A stretch of DNA of 64,000 nt, taken from Anaeromyxobacter dehalogenans 2CP-C. GTDB taxonomy: Bacteria > Myxococcota > Myxococcia > Myxococcales > Anaeromyxobacteraceae. Where the stretch lies: assembly GCF_000013385.1 (NCBI RefSeq), contig NC_007760.1, positions 4,438,001 to 4,502,000 of the forward strand. The letters run 5' to 3'. The notes under the pieces are model-generated. The model did not search any database. It was not told the DNA's origin and saw only the letters and a list, made by a program, of their open reading frames with translations. Made by a program: the position numbers and the translations under genes. The number at the start of each line of letters is the position of its first letter. Position 1 is the first letter of the stretch. Positions 50,053 to 60,600 of this stretch are shown in pieces.

Positions 50053-51708
50053 ATGTCCACACTTCGCAACGCGAAGATCGCCACGCGGCTCACGGCGAGC
50101 TTCAGCCTGTACATGATCATCGCGGTCTTCGTGGCGGTCGCGCTGCTCTACGCGCTCGCCCGGGTGACCGATCGCGTCGCGGAGGTCTCGGCCGCCGCGC
50201 TCGACCGCGACGTCCTCGCCCAGCGCGCCGCGCTCGCCACCGGCGACGCCGGCGGGCTGCTCGCGCAGGCGATCGCGGCGCCCGACGACGCGCACCGCGC
50301 GCCGCCGCTCTCGCAGCTCGACCGGCTCCTCGACGACGACGCCGCCGCGGCGCGCACGCTCGCGGCCATGCCGCTCGACGCGGAGGAGCGCGCGCTGGTG
50401 GCCCAGGCGGAGGCGGCCGGCGCCCGGCTGCGCGACGCGGCCGCGCGCGCCCGGCGCACGCTGGGACAGCCGGACGACCCGGTGCGCGCGACCGACCTGC
50501 AGCAGCTGATCTCGGCGCGCGCGGACCTGCAGGGCGCCTGGCAGCGGCTGGCCGGGCTCGAGACCGAGCGCGTGCGGGAGGCCGCCGGGGCCGCCCAGGC
50601 CGACGCCGCCGTGGTGCGGCTCTGGATCTACGCGGGGCTCACGCTCGCGGGCACGCTCGTGATCCTCGCGAGCGTGACGCTCACCCGCAGCATCACCGTC
50701 CCGCTGCGCGCCACGGTGGTCCACGCCGAGCGCATCGCGCGCGGCGACCTGCGCGAGGAGGTCGAGGTGACCGGCCGGGACGAGATCGGCCAGCTCGAGC
50801 AGGCGATGCAGGCCATGACCGAGAAGCTGGCCGAGGTGATCGGCGAGGTGCGCGGCAGCACCGACGCGCTCACCTCCGCGTCGCAGCAGCTCTCCGCCAC
50901 CGCGCAGAACGTCTCGCAGGGCACCGGCGAGCAGGCCGCCTCGGTGGAGGAGACCACCTCCTCGCTCGAGGAGATGAGCGCGTCGATCACCCAGAACGCC
51001 GAGAACAGCCGCCAGACCGAGGCGGTGGCGCTCGAGGGGGCCCGGAACGCGCAGGAGAGCGGCGAGGCGGTGAGGCGCAGCGTGGAGGCGATGCGCACCA
51101 TCGCCGAGAAGATCTCGATCATCGAGGAGATCGCCTACCAGACCAACCTGCTCGCGCTGAACGCGGCCATCGAGGCGGCGCGCGCCGGCGAGCACGGCCG
51201 CGGGTTCGCGGTGGTCGCCACCGAGGTGCGCAAGCTGGCCGAGCGGGCGCAGAAGTCCGCCGGGGAGATCGGCGCGCTGGCCGGCTCGTCGGTGGAGGTC
51301 GCCGAGCGCTCCGGCGCGCTCCTCGCCGAGCTGGTGCCGGCGATCCGCAAGACCTCCGACCTGGTGCAGGAGGTGGCGGCCGCATCGCGCGAGCAGTCCA
51401 CCGGCGTCCGCCAGGTCACGAAGGCCATGGGCGTGGTGGACCAGGTCACGCAGCGGAACGCCTCCGCCGCCGAGGAGCTGTCGTCCACCGCCGAGGAGAT
51501 GTCCTCGCAGGCCGAGGCGCTCCAGCAGCTGGTGGCGTTCTTCCGGGTCCGCGAGGTCCACGCGCCGGCGCGGCCGCGGCCGCCGCTGGCCGCCCCGCGG
51601 CTGCCGCAGCCCTCGCCGGTGGCCGCCGCCGCGCTGGCCCCGAGCGCGCCGGGCCGGGTGAACGGAAGGACCGACGGGGCGCTGGAGAAGGAGTTCAGGC
51701 GCTTCTGA
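50053..51708 (+). CDS. methyl-accepting chemotaxis protein
   Basis: A 551-residue chemoreceptor. TM1 near 18-40 ([17 protein letters not shown]), a periplasmic four-helix-type sensor (about 45-190), TM2 near 195-220 ([16 protein letters not shown]), HAMP, then a signalling domain with [35 protein letters not shown] and [15 protein letters not shown]. The tip is standard for CheA/CheW contact. The protein ends LEKEFRRF without a CheR-binding pentapeptide. ATG 50053 with gggagaacgt upstream. Its 3' end overlaps the convergent PPTase gene by 14 bp. Ligand unknown. Confidence 0.92.
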   Translation: MSTLRNAKIATRLTASFSLYMIIAVFVAVALLYALARVTDRVAEVSAAALDRDVLAQRAALATGDAGGLLAQAIAAPDDAHRAPPLSQLDRLLDDDAAAARTLAAMPLDAEERALVAQAEAAGARLRDAAARARRTLGQPDDPVRATDLQQLISARADLQGAWQRLAGLETERVREAAGAAQADAAVVRLWIYAGLTLAGTLVILASVTLTRSITVPLRATVVHAERIARGDLREEVEVTGRDEIGQLEQAMQAMTEKLAEVIGEVRGSTDALTSASQQLSATAQNVSQGTGEQAASVEETTSSLEEMSASITQNAENSRQTEAVALEGARNAQESGEAVRRSVEAMRTIAEKISIIEEIAYQTNLLALNAAIEAARAGEHGRGFAVVATEVRKLAERAQKSAGEIGALAGSSVEVAERSGALLAELVPAIRKTSDLVQEVAAASREQSTGVRQVTKAMGVVDQVTQRNASAAEELSSTAEEMSSQAEALQQLVAFFRVREVHAPARPRPPLAAPRLPQPSPVAAAALAPSAPGRVNGRTDGALEKEFRRF

Positions 51709-52414
51709 GCGGCTCGGCGGGCGCGTCCGCGGTCACCGCCACCAGCAGGTAGGGCCCGGCCGCCCCGATCCACGCGCGGAGCGCGGCGCGGACCGGGCCC
51801 TCCAGCGCCAGCGCGAACCGGCGCGCGCGCAGCCCGCCCAGCCGCTCCGGCGGGGCGGGCGCGCGGATGGAGAGGCGCACCGCGCGCAGCGGGACGGTGA
51901 GCCCGGTCCCGAGCCACTTCACCACCGCCTCCTTCGCGCCGAACGCGGCGCAGGCGGCGAAGCCGGCCTGGGGCTCGCCCAGCGCCCGCTCGAAGGCGCG
52001 CAGCTCCTCCGGCCAGAACGCCTCGCGGTGGAACGCGCCGTCGAGCGCCTCCACCCGCACCAGGTCGAGCCCCACCGGCGCGTGGAACGCCGCCGCGGCG
52101 GCGACGCCCTCGGTGTGCGTGATGGAGACGTACGCGGGGAGGCGCGCGCCGCGGGCGTCGAGCGCCACCGGCTGGGCCGTCCCGGCCGCCGCGTCGCGCA
52201 GCACCGCCGCGCACGCGCCCGGGTCCCGCAGCAGCCGGTCCACCGCCGCCCGGGCCGCCGTGCGCCCGGCCGCGAACTCGAGGCGTCGCCGCGCGGTGGC
52301 CGCCGGCGGGAGCAGGGCGCGCTCGGCCGCGGGGAGCCTCGCCAGCGCCGCCTCCGCCGCGGCCACCGGGCGGAACGCGATCACCGGCGCGGCGTCCCCC
52401 GCGGCCGCGGTCAT
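51695..52414 (-). CDS. 4'-phosphopantetheinyl transferase
   Basis: A 239-residue Sfp-type PPTase. Motifs: [37 protein letters not shown] (the metal Asp/Glu site) and [14 protein letters not shown] (the WxxKEAxxK equivalent). It transfers phosphopantetheine from CoA to carrier proteins. ATG 52414 overlaps the TGA of the second synthase (ATGA), so it is the last gene of the synthase operon and should serve the ACPs of that system. Corresponds in role to PfaE of polyunsaturated-fatty-acid clusters. Confidence 0.88.
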   Translation of the reverse strand: MTAAAGDAAPVIAFRPVAAAEAALARLPAAERALLPPAATARRRLEFAAGRTAARAAVDRLLRDPGACAAVLRDAAAGTAQPVALDARGARLPAYVSITHTEGVAAAAAFHAPVGLDLVRVEALDGAFHREAFWPEELRAFERALGEPQAGFAACAAFGAKEAVVKWLGTGLTVPLRAVRLSIRAPAPPERLGGLRARRFALALEGPVRAALRAWIGAAGPYLLVAVTADAPAEPLRSA

Positions 52415-55400
52415 GCGGCGACCTCGACCGCGGCGATGCGCCGGAGCTCCAGCCCGGTCACCTCGAGCAGCTCCTCGCCGTCCTCGCCCGCCACCACGAG
52501 GTCGTAGAACACGCGCGGCGCGTCCTCCGCGGTCCGGCGCGCCTCGACGCGGGCCCGCTCGCCGGCGCGGAGCGCGCGCCCGGCGCGCAGCCGCTCGACG
52601 GCGATGGGCACGCACACCCAGCCCTCGCCGTAGCCCTCCAGGCTGCCGGCCACCTGGAACGCGGCGTCGAGCAGCAGCGGGTCCACGCGGAACGCGGGCG
52701 CCCGCACGCCCGGCACGGCGGCGCGCAGGTCGGCCGGCTCCACCGTTGCCCGCGCCGCGCCGCCCAGCAGCTCCAGCCAGCGCACGCGGCAGAACAGCGG
52801 CCCGAGCTCCACCGGATCGCGCGAGAGCCGGTAGAACGAGCGCGCCCGCACCAGCCCGTCGCTCTCGGGCAGCGCGTGCCGCCGCGCCTCCGGCGTCCCC
52901 GTCTCGAGGCGCACCGCCGCGCGCGCGTGGACGCGCTCGCTCCCGCCGGGCACCGCGACGGGCAGGCTCGAGACGAGCCGCACCCCGAGGACGCCGCCCT
53001 CCCCGGGCTCGACCACCGCGCGCACGTCGAGCGCGGCGCGGGCGAGCGCCACCGGCGCCTCGATGCGGAAGCCGGTCACCTCGGCCACGCGCTCGCCGGG
53101 CCGCGCCAGCGCCGCGGCCTCCGCGAGCAGCTCCAGCGCGAACGCGCCGGGCAGGATGGGCCGGCCGTCCACCCGGTGCTGCGCCAGGAACGGCGCGTCG
53201 GCCCGGAGCCGCGTCCGCGCCACCAGCCCGCCGCCCGGCCGTGGCTCGGCCGCGTCCACCAGCGGCGAGGCGCTGCGGACCAGCGGGACGCCGCCGTCGT
53301 CGAGCAGCGCCACCGGGCGCGCGCCGTCGGCGGAGGCGCCCAGGAACGGCCAGGCGTGCAGCATGCGCTCGGAGACGAGCAGCGTCTCCGGCGCGTCGCC
53401 CGAGCGCAGCTCGGACACGAACCAGTAGCGCCCCTCCTCCGGCGAGATGGAGGTGACGCCCATGGCGTCGAGCCCGGCGGCGATGTCCGGGTTGCCGGCG
53501 GCCCAGCCGATCTCGCGCCAGGCCGGCCAGTCGATGGTGACGCAGTGGACCGGCCGGCCGCGCCGCGCCATCCACGCCGGCAGCAGCGCGGCCATCAGCG
53601 CGTTCGCGCCGGCGTAGTCGGTCTGCCCGCGGTTGCCGAAGCGCGCCACGCCCGAGCCGAACGCCACCACCGCCCGCAGCGGCTCGTCGCGCGTCGCGTC
53701 GAGCAGGTGCAGCAGCCCGGCCACCTTGGAGTCGAGCACCCGCGCCACGTCCGCGGCGGTCTTGCCGGGCACGCTGGCGGACCGCTCCACCATGGCCCCG
53801 TGGCCCAGCACCGTGATGGCGCCGTGCCGCGCGCGCACGTCCGCGACCACCGCCCGCACCGAGGCCGGATCGGTCACGTCGCAGACCGCGTACGCGAGCG
53901 GGAGCCCCTCGCGCCGCGCCCGCTCCAGGTTGCGGTGCAGCTCGCGGTCCCGCGCCAGCGCGTCCATCTCGCGCGCGAAGCGGACGGGCGTCAGCCCGGG
54001 CTCGCCGCGGCGGCGGACGATCTCGCGGCGCCGGAACTCGGCGAACGCGCGGTCGTCCATGGCGAGGTGCGGGAGCGCGGGGTCGGGCAGCGGCGTGCGG
54101 CCCGTGACCACCACCTTCGCCCCGAGCCGCGCGATCGCGCAGGCGCACTCGAACACCACGCCGCGCCCGCCGCCCGAGAACAGCAGCACGTCCCCCGCGC
54201 CGAGGTCGCGCCGCGCCGGCGCGCCGGCCTCGAGCGGCGCCTGGCGCAGCGCCACCACCGTCCGGCGGCCGCCGGCGAAGCCCACCTGCACGCGCTCGTT
54301 GCCGTCCTCCAGCTCGGCGACGAGCGCGCCCGCCAGGGCGGCGGCGTCCACCGCGGGCGGGAAGTCGAGCGCCTTCACGAGCGCCCCGGGCACCTCCTGC
54401 TTCAGCGCCAGCGCGAGGCCGTGCTGGAACGCGCCGGAGGGATCCCCGGCGGGCGCGCCGAGGCCGAGCGTGCCGCCCATGGACGTGACGGCCACGTACG
54501 CGCCGGGCCGCTCCGGGGTGGAGGCGAGGAGCGCGTCGTAGATCCGGCGAACGAGCGCGTAGGAGGCCTCGGCGGCCGCGCGGGCCGCGCCGGCGATCGC
54601 GCCGCCCTCCGCCATCAGGTCGAGCCGCGCGGGCTCGCCGAACGCGGTGAGATCCACGAGCAGCTCGGGCGCGCCGTGCGACGTCACCGCGGCCTCCACC
54701 GCGTCGGGCGTGGCCGCCAGCGCCTCGGCGCCGCGGACCCGCAGCGCCGCCGCGACCGGCCCCGCCGGGCCGCCGGCCGGGCCGACCACGAGCGCCCGCC
54801 GACCGGCGAGCGACCAGCGCGCGGCTCGCGCCGGCAGCGCCGCGGTCACCGCCGCCGGCACCAGGCGGTCGGCGGCGAGGCCGTCGCCGGGCGGGATCAC
54901 CGCGGGACCGGTGGCCGCCGCGGGCGCGGCCGCCTCCTCCAGGATCACGTGGTGGTTCACGCCGGCCATGCCGAACGTGCTCACCGCGGCGCGGCGCGGG
55001 TGGCCGGCGGTGGCGGGCCAGGGGCGCGCCTCGGTCGCGAGCTCCGCCGGGATGGCCTCGAGGTGCAGCTCGGCGTCGAGGTCGCGGGTCGCGTTGGACG
55101 GCGGGAGCACGCGGCGGTGCAGCGCCAGGGAGGCGCGCACCAGCGCGATGAGCCCGGCCGCGCTGGTGGTGTGGCCCACCTGCGACTTCGAGGCGGAGAG
55201 CACGAGCGGGGTCGCGCGCGGCAGGCCGCCGTACACCGCCGCGTAGGTGGCGACCTCGGTGCGGTCGCCGAGCCGGGTGGCGGGGCCGTGCGACTCGAGC
55301 AGGTCCACCGTCTCGGGCCGCACGCGCGCATGCGCGAGCGCGCGGCGCAGCGCGAGCTGCTGGCCGCTGGTGCTGGGCGAGTAGATGGAGAGCCCGCGGC

Positions 55401-57657
55401 CGTCGCTCGAGATCCCGTGGCCGCGGACCACCGCGTAGACGCGGTCGCCGTCGGCCCGGGCGTCGGCGAGGCGCTTCAGCGCCACGGCGCCGGCGCCCTC
55501 CGCCGGCACGAAGCCCTCGGCGTCCACGTGGAACGGCAGGCCGCCGCGCGGCGAGAGCGCGCCGAGCAGGCCGAGCGCCACGTAGTACTCGGGGACCAGG
55601 TTGTAGGCCACGCCGCCGGCCAGCGCGACGTCCACCTCCCCGCGCGCCAGCGCCTCGCAGCCGGCCGCCACCGCCGCCAGCGACGACGCGCAGGCCGCGT
55701 CCACCGTGAGCGGGACGCCGCCCAGCCCGAACGCGGCGGCCACGCGCGCGGTGAGCGCGTAGCCGGAGGTCGCCGCGAGCGCCTGGGGCCAGCGGGCCTC
55801 GCCGCGCGCGTCGAAGACGGCGCGGGCGCGGGCGACCACGCCGGCGATGCAGGCCTCGTCGAGCCCCGCCTCGCGCATGGCGTCCTCGGCGAGCGCGAGC
55901 GTGTTCCCGAACGCGACGCGGGTCTCGACCGCCGCCTCGCGGGCGCGGAGCGAGAGCTGCCCGAACACCGCCTGGCCGCGCAGGCCGCGCGCGCGGGCGG
56001 CCTCCCAGCCCGCGTCGGCGAGCGCCTGCTCGGCCGCGAGCAGCGAGATGGGCACCGCGCCGTCCAGCGCCGCCGCCTCCTCGGGGTCGATCCCGTAGCG
56101 CTCGGGCCGGAACGGCGGCGGCGACACGGTGGCGGCGAGCCGGGTGCGGAACGCGTGCGCCAGCTCGGCGTTCGCGCCCACCAGGGCGTCCACGTCGAAG
56201 CGCGAGCGAGGCAGGTCGAGCACCGGGTCGGCGTGGTCGAGCACGTTGCGCCAGTAGGCGTCCACGTCGTTCGCGCCCGGCACGACCAGCCCCACGCCCA
56301 CGATGGCGTAGCCCTGCTCGTCGCGCCGGCGGCGCGGGCGCGGGGGCGCCGCGGCGGGCCGGGGCGCGCCGGGCGCGGCCAGCACCGCGTGGTAGGCGAC
56401 CGGCTCGGGGCCGCCGTCGCTCACGCCGATGCGGCGCGGCGCGCCGGCCACCTCGGCCGCGGGCCAGGCGCCGCGGTGCAGCGCGAGCGCGGCCTCGACG
56501 AGCGCGACCATCCCGGTCGCGCCCTGGAGGAAGCCGGTGGTGGGCACGCACGAGCGGGTGGGCACGGGGGCCTTTCGCGCGCGGTACGCGGCGGCGAGCC
56601 CGGCCGCCTCGCCGGCGTCGCTGGCGAGGCCGGCGGCGCGCGACACCACCGCGTCCACCTCGGCCGCCCCGATGCCCTCCACCGCGGCGCAGGCCGCCCG
56701 CTCCACGCAGCGCGCCAGCGCGCCCGGGTCGCGGGCGCCCGGCTCGGCGGCGCCGCCGAGCCGCTCCACCAGCGCGTACACCCGCGCGCCGGCGGCGTCG
56801 TCCTCGCGCCGGAGCACCAGCGCGGCCGCGCCCTCCCCCGGCAGCGTGCCCGCCGCCGCCGGGTCGAACGGCCGCGGGACGTCGTCGGCCAGCTCGCCGC
56901 GGTGCGCGAGCGACAGCAGCACCGAGGGCGTCACCAGCGGCGACACCGCGCACACCACCGCGACGTCGCACTCCCCGCGCCGGAGCGCCTCCACCGACTC
57001 GTACAGCGCGGCGAGCGAGGACGCGCTGCCCACGTCCACCGCCGCGTGGCCGCCGCGGAAGTCGAACAGGTTGGCGGCCCGGCCGGCCACGATGCTCGCC
57101 GAGGTGAAGAGCGAGTCGGGCTCGATGGCCGGGCAGGCCAGGTCCACCACGCGATCGAGGATGGCGAGCGCCAGCTCGCGGCGGTCCGGGGCCTCGCGCG
57201 CCAGCGCGTCGCCGATGGGGATGGCGAGGCGGTTGCGGCGGATGCGCCGCATCGGATCGGTCCGCGGATCCGGGCCGAGCGTGGTGGCGGCGATGCGGAT
57301 CTGCCCCCGCTCCACCGGGGCGGCGCCGGGCTTCATGCCGGCGTCGGCGAGCGCCTCGGCCATGGTCTGGAGCGCGAGCTTCTCGGCGAGGTGCAGCCGC
57401 TCCACCTGGAGCGGCGGGACGCGCAGCGCGCGCCAGTCGAGCGGCACGTCGTCGAGCAGCGCCGCGCGCGGCGCCCGCCCGCCCAGCAGCGCGCCCGCCT
57501 CCGGGCCGAACGCCACCGGGTCGAAGCGCGCCGCCGGCACGCGCGCGAACGGCGCCGGCCGCCGCGCCGCGAGCCGCGTCCAGAGCGCGTCCAGGCCGGC
57601 GGCGCCGGCGAGCCGGCACCCCATCCCCACCACCGCGATCCGCGCGCCCTGGCTCAC
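52411..57657 (-). CDS. Pfa-like multidomain synthase 2 (KS0-KS-KR-DH)
   Basis: 1748 residues. Order: (1) ketosynthase-like domain, about 5-425, where the nucleophile motif reads VDVGSASSL, Ser211 replacing Cys, and HGTGT is missing; (2) ketosynthase, about 447-908, with Cys656 (TVDAACASSL), His790 (ESHGPAT) and His829 (KSQVGHT); (3) ketoreductase, about 940-1430, with GGGRGV (1162-1167), Ser1335, Tyr1348 (TDYAGAN) and Asn1352; (4) hot-dog dehydratase, about 1480-1740, with His1494 (QHRVDGRPILPG) and Asp1664 (LLLDAAFQ). GTG 57657 overlaps the first synthase stop (GTGA) and TGA overlaps the PPTase start. It needs the carrier domains of synthase 1. It should extend and partly reduce an acyl chain (inference). 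Confidence 0.9.
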   Translation of the reverse strand: MSQGARIAVVGMGCRLAGAAGLDALWTRLAARRPAPFARVPAARFDPVAFGPEAGALLGGRAPRAALLDDVPLDWRALRVPPLQVERLHLAEKLALQTMAEALADAGMKPGAAPVERGQIRIAATTLGPDPRTDPMRRIRRNRLAIPIGDALAREAPDRRELALAILDRVVDLACPAIEPDSLFTSASIVAGRAANLFDFRGGHAAVDVGSASSLAALYESVEALRRGECDVAVVCAVSPLVTPSVLLSLAHRGELADDVPRPFDPAAAGTLPGEGAAALVLRREDDAAGARVYALVERLGGAAEPGARDPGALARCVERAACAAVEGIGAAEVDAVVSRAAGLASDAGEAAGLAAAYRARKAPVPTRSCVPTTGFLQGATGMVALVEAALALHRGAWPAAEVAGAPRRIGVSDGGPEPVAYHAVLAAPGAPRPAAAPPRPRRRRDEQGYAIVGVGLVVPGANDVDAYWRNVLDHADPVLDLPRSRFDVDALVGANAELAHAFRTRLAATVSPPPFRPERYGIDPEEAAALDGAVPISLLAAEQALADAGWEAARARGLRGQAVFGQLSLRAREAAVETRVAFGNTLALAEDAMREAGLDEACIAGVVARARAVFDARGEARWPQALAATSGYALTARVAAAFGLGGVPLTVDAACASSLAAVAAGCEALARGEVDVALAGGVAYNLVPEYYVALGLLGALSPRGGLPFHVDAEGFVPAEGAGAVALKRLADARADGDRVYAVVRGHGISSDGRGLSIYSPSTSGQQLALRRALAHARVRPETVDLLESHGPATRLGDRTEVATYAAVYGGLPRATPLVLSASKSQVGHTTSAAGLIALVRASLALHRRVLPPSNATRDLDAELHLEAIPAELATEARPWPATAGHPRRAAVSTFGMAGVNHHVILEEAAAPAAATGPAVIPPGDGLAADRLVPAAVTAALPARAARWSLAGRRALVVGPAGGPAGPVAAALRVRGAEALAATPDAVEAAVTSHGAPELLVDLTAFGEPARLDLMAEGGAIAGAARAAAEASYALVRRIYDALLASTPERPGAYVAVTSMGGTLGLGAPAGDPSGAFQHGLALALKQEVPGALVKALDFPPAVDAAALAGALVAELEDGNERVQVGFAGGRRTVVALRQAPLEAGAPARRDLGAGDVLLFSGGGRGVVFECACAIARLGAKVVVTGRTPLPDPALPHLAMDDRAFAEFRRREIVRRRGEPGLTPVRFAREMDALARDRELHRNLERARREGLPLAYAVCDVTDPASVRAVVADVRARHGAITVLGHGAMVERSASVPGKTAADVARVLDSKVAGLLHLLDATRDEPLRAVVAFGSGVARFGNRGQTDYAGANALMAALLPAWMARRGRPVHCVTIDWPAWREIGWAAGNPDIAAGLDAMGVTSISPEEGRYWFVSELRSGDAPETLLVSERMLHAWPFLGASADGARPVALLDDGGVPLVRSASPLVDAAEPRPGGGLVARTRLRADAPFLAQHRVDGRPILPGAFALELLAEAAALARPGERVAEVTGFRIEAPVALARAALDVRAVVEPGEGGVLGVRLVSSLPVAVPGGSERVHARAAVRLETGTPEARRHALPESDGLVRARSFYRLSRDPVELGPLFCRVRWLELLGGAARATVEPADLRAAVPGVRAPAFRVDPLLLDAAFQVAGSLEGYGEGWVCVPIAVERLRAGRALRAGERARVEARRTAEDAPRVFYDLVVAGEDGEELLEVTGLELRRIAAVEVAA

Positions 57658-60600
57658 GCCACGCCCTCGCTGGCGCGGCCGTCGCCGACGCGCCGGCTGT
57701 ACCGCCGCCAGGCGCGCTCGGCGGCCTCGCCGATGGGCCCGGCGGCCGCGGCGGTCGCGACGGGCCGGCCGCACACGCCGCGCAGCTCGGCCACGAGCGC
57801 CTCGCCCGCCACCACGGTCACGTCGGCGCGCCAGAGGCCGCCCTCCGGCGCCACCATCTTCACGTGGAGCTCGAAGGACGCGCCCGGCGCCGGCGGCGCG
57901 TGCACGCGCACCTGCTCCACCGAGCAGACCGCGTGCGGCACCCCGGTCACGCCGAGCCAGGCGAACGAGGCGAGCTCGCCCGCCGCGGCGAGCGCCGCCG
58001 CCAGCCGCTCGACGTCGTCGCCGTCCCCGGCGTCCGCCCCGCCGGCCGCCACCATGAAGCCGTCCGAGCGCGCCCAGGCGAGCACGCCGTCGGCCGCGCC
58101 GAGCACCGGGGCGAGCGCGTCGCGCAGCTCCGGCCCGCTCGCCGCCCGGTCGCGCCGCTCCGGCGCGATGGCGCGCAGGATCTCGGCCGGCGCCGCGGCG
58201 GCCGGCCCGGGCGCGCCCACGCGCACCGTGGCCTCGGCCTCGCTCTCGCCCAGGATGGCGCGCAGCTTCAGCGCGCCGTCGGCGGCGTGCGCCACGTCCA
58301 CCAGCGGCTCGCGCGCGGGGGCCTCCTCGTCCGAGGCGCGCAGCTCGAGGTGCGCGACCTCGCGGACGCCGTCGCCCGCCGCGCCGAGCAGCGCCTCCAG
58401 CAGGCGGCGCGAGGCGGCCACCGCCGGCCCGCGCGCGTCGTTCACCACCGGTGCAGCGGCAACGGGCGCGGCGTGCGGCGTGGGGATGGGGCGGGGGGCG
58501 CCGCCGCCGGGCGGGCGGGGGCCGCCGCCGGGGCCGTCCGGATCCGAGGGCGCGAGCCGGCGGGCGAGCGCGTCGGCCGCCTTGCGGATGGTGTTCGCGT
58601 CGCGGAGCTTGAACCCGGGGTCGGGCGGCAAGCCGAAGCGCTCGCGCGCGGCGGCGAGCACCGCCACCTGCTTCACGGTGTCGATGCCGAGCTCGGCCTC
58701 GAGGTCGAGGTCGGCGTCGAGCATCTCCTCCGGGTAGCCGGTCCGCTTCACCAGCTCCTCCACGATCGCCGCGCGCACCTGCTCGCGGGCGGCCTCGAGC
58801 GACAGGCGCGGCGGGGTGCCGCGGCCGAGCGCGTTCGGGGGCGGCGGCGGGAGCGGCAGCGCGTGCGCGGCCGCGGTCGCCGGGGCCGCCTTCGGGGCCG
58901 GCGCCGCGGGGGCGGCGGTCGCCACGGCGGGCGCGACGCCGCCGCGCCCGGCCTGCACGCGGCCGGCGAGCCACGCGGTCGCCTTCGCGATGGTGTTCGC
59001 GTCGCGGAGCTTGAACGCCGGATCCGGCGGGACGCCGAGGCGCTCGCGCACCGCGGCCAGCACCGCGACCTGCTTCACCGTGTCGATGCCGAGCTCGGCC
59101 TCGAGGTCCAGCTCGGGGTCGAGCATCTCCTCCGGGTAGCCGGTGCGGCGCGCGTACTCGGCGACGAGCGCGCGCCGGACGTCTTCCGCGCCGGCGGGGG
59201 TCGGGGCGGGCGCGGCGGCCACCGGCGCGAGCGCGGGCGCGAGCGCAGCCACGGGCGCGACGACCGGCGCGGGAGCGGCTGCGGCCGCCGCCACCGGGGT
59301 GGGCGGCACCTCGGGGGCCGGCGCGGCGGCCGACGCGGACGCGGCGAGCGCGATCGCCGGCGCCGCGAGCGCCGGGTGCTCCGGCGCGGCCCCGGCGAGC
59401 AGGCCGTCGATGAGGTCGCGGATCCCGCGCAGCAGCGCCACCGCGTAGGCCGGCATCGCCTCCGCGGACGGAGCCGCGCCCGGGCCCTGCGGCACGGGCC
59501 GGATCTCGGGGGTGCTGCGGGACGGGGTGCTCATCGCGGGGTCCTCCTCCAGGACTGCAGCGCCGTGGACGAACAGGCAGGCGAGCGCGCGCTGGAGCTG
59601 CTCGACCTCGCCGACCTTTGGGTGAAGCGTGGCGTGCGCGACGTGCGGGCGATCGCCGAGGATCTGCCCGACGAACGTGGTGAGCGGCCACTTGGGCCCG
59701 CACTCCACGAACACGCGCACGCCGCGCGCGTGGAGCGCCTCGACCGCCGGCCGGAGCCGCACCGGCTCGACGAACTGGCTGGCGAGGTGCTCGGCGAAGC
59801 GCTCCGGCGGGACGCCGGCGAGGCTCCGCCCGGTGACGGTGGAGACGATCTCCACCTCCGGCGCGCGGAACGGGATGGTGCGGAGCAGGCGCAGGTAGCG
59901 CGGCTGCGCCGCGGCGATGAGCTGCGAGTGGTAGCCGTGCGAGACCGCCAGCACGGCGGCCTCGACGCCCTCGTCGGACGCCCGCCGGAGCAGCTCCGGC
60001 ATGGCGCGGCGATCGCAGGAGACGATGCAGGCCCCCGGCCCGTTGTCGGCGGCGAGCGCGGCGTAGCCGGGGAGCCCGGCCGTGAGCCGCGCGGCGCGCT
60101 CGGCGCCGCAGGTGAGCGCGACCATCTTGCCCGGGTCGTCGCCGGTGAGCGCCAGCACCGACAGCGTGCGCTCGCGGACCACCGCGAGCCCGTCCTCGAG
60201 CGACATGGCCCCGGCCGCCACCAGCGCCGCGAGCTCGCCCGCGCTCTGGCCCATGAGCGCCCGCGGCGCGAGGCCGTGACCCGCGAGCAGCCGGTGCAGC
60301 GCCACGTTCACGACGAACACCGCGCAGTGGATGTCCTCGTCGCTCTGCGCGTACGCGTCGGGCCGGTCGGTGAAGAACGAGGGCCGCAGCGGCCGCCCGC
60401 ACAGCGCCTGGTAGGCGCGGTCGGCGGCGTCGAGCGTGCCGCCCAGCGACGGGAACGCGGCGAGCGCGTCGCGCAGCATGTTCGGGTACTGCGGCCCCTG
60501 GCCCGGGAACGTGACCGCCACCTGCGCCGGCGCGCGCGCGTCGGCCGCGTGCACGCCCTGGGCGCGGAGCAGCCCGAGGTCGAGGCCGCCGCGCACCGCG

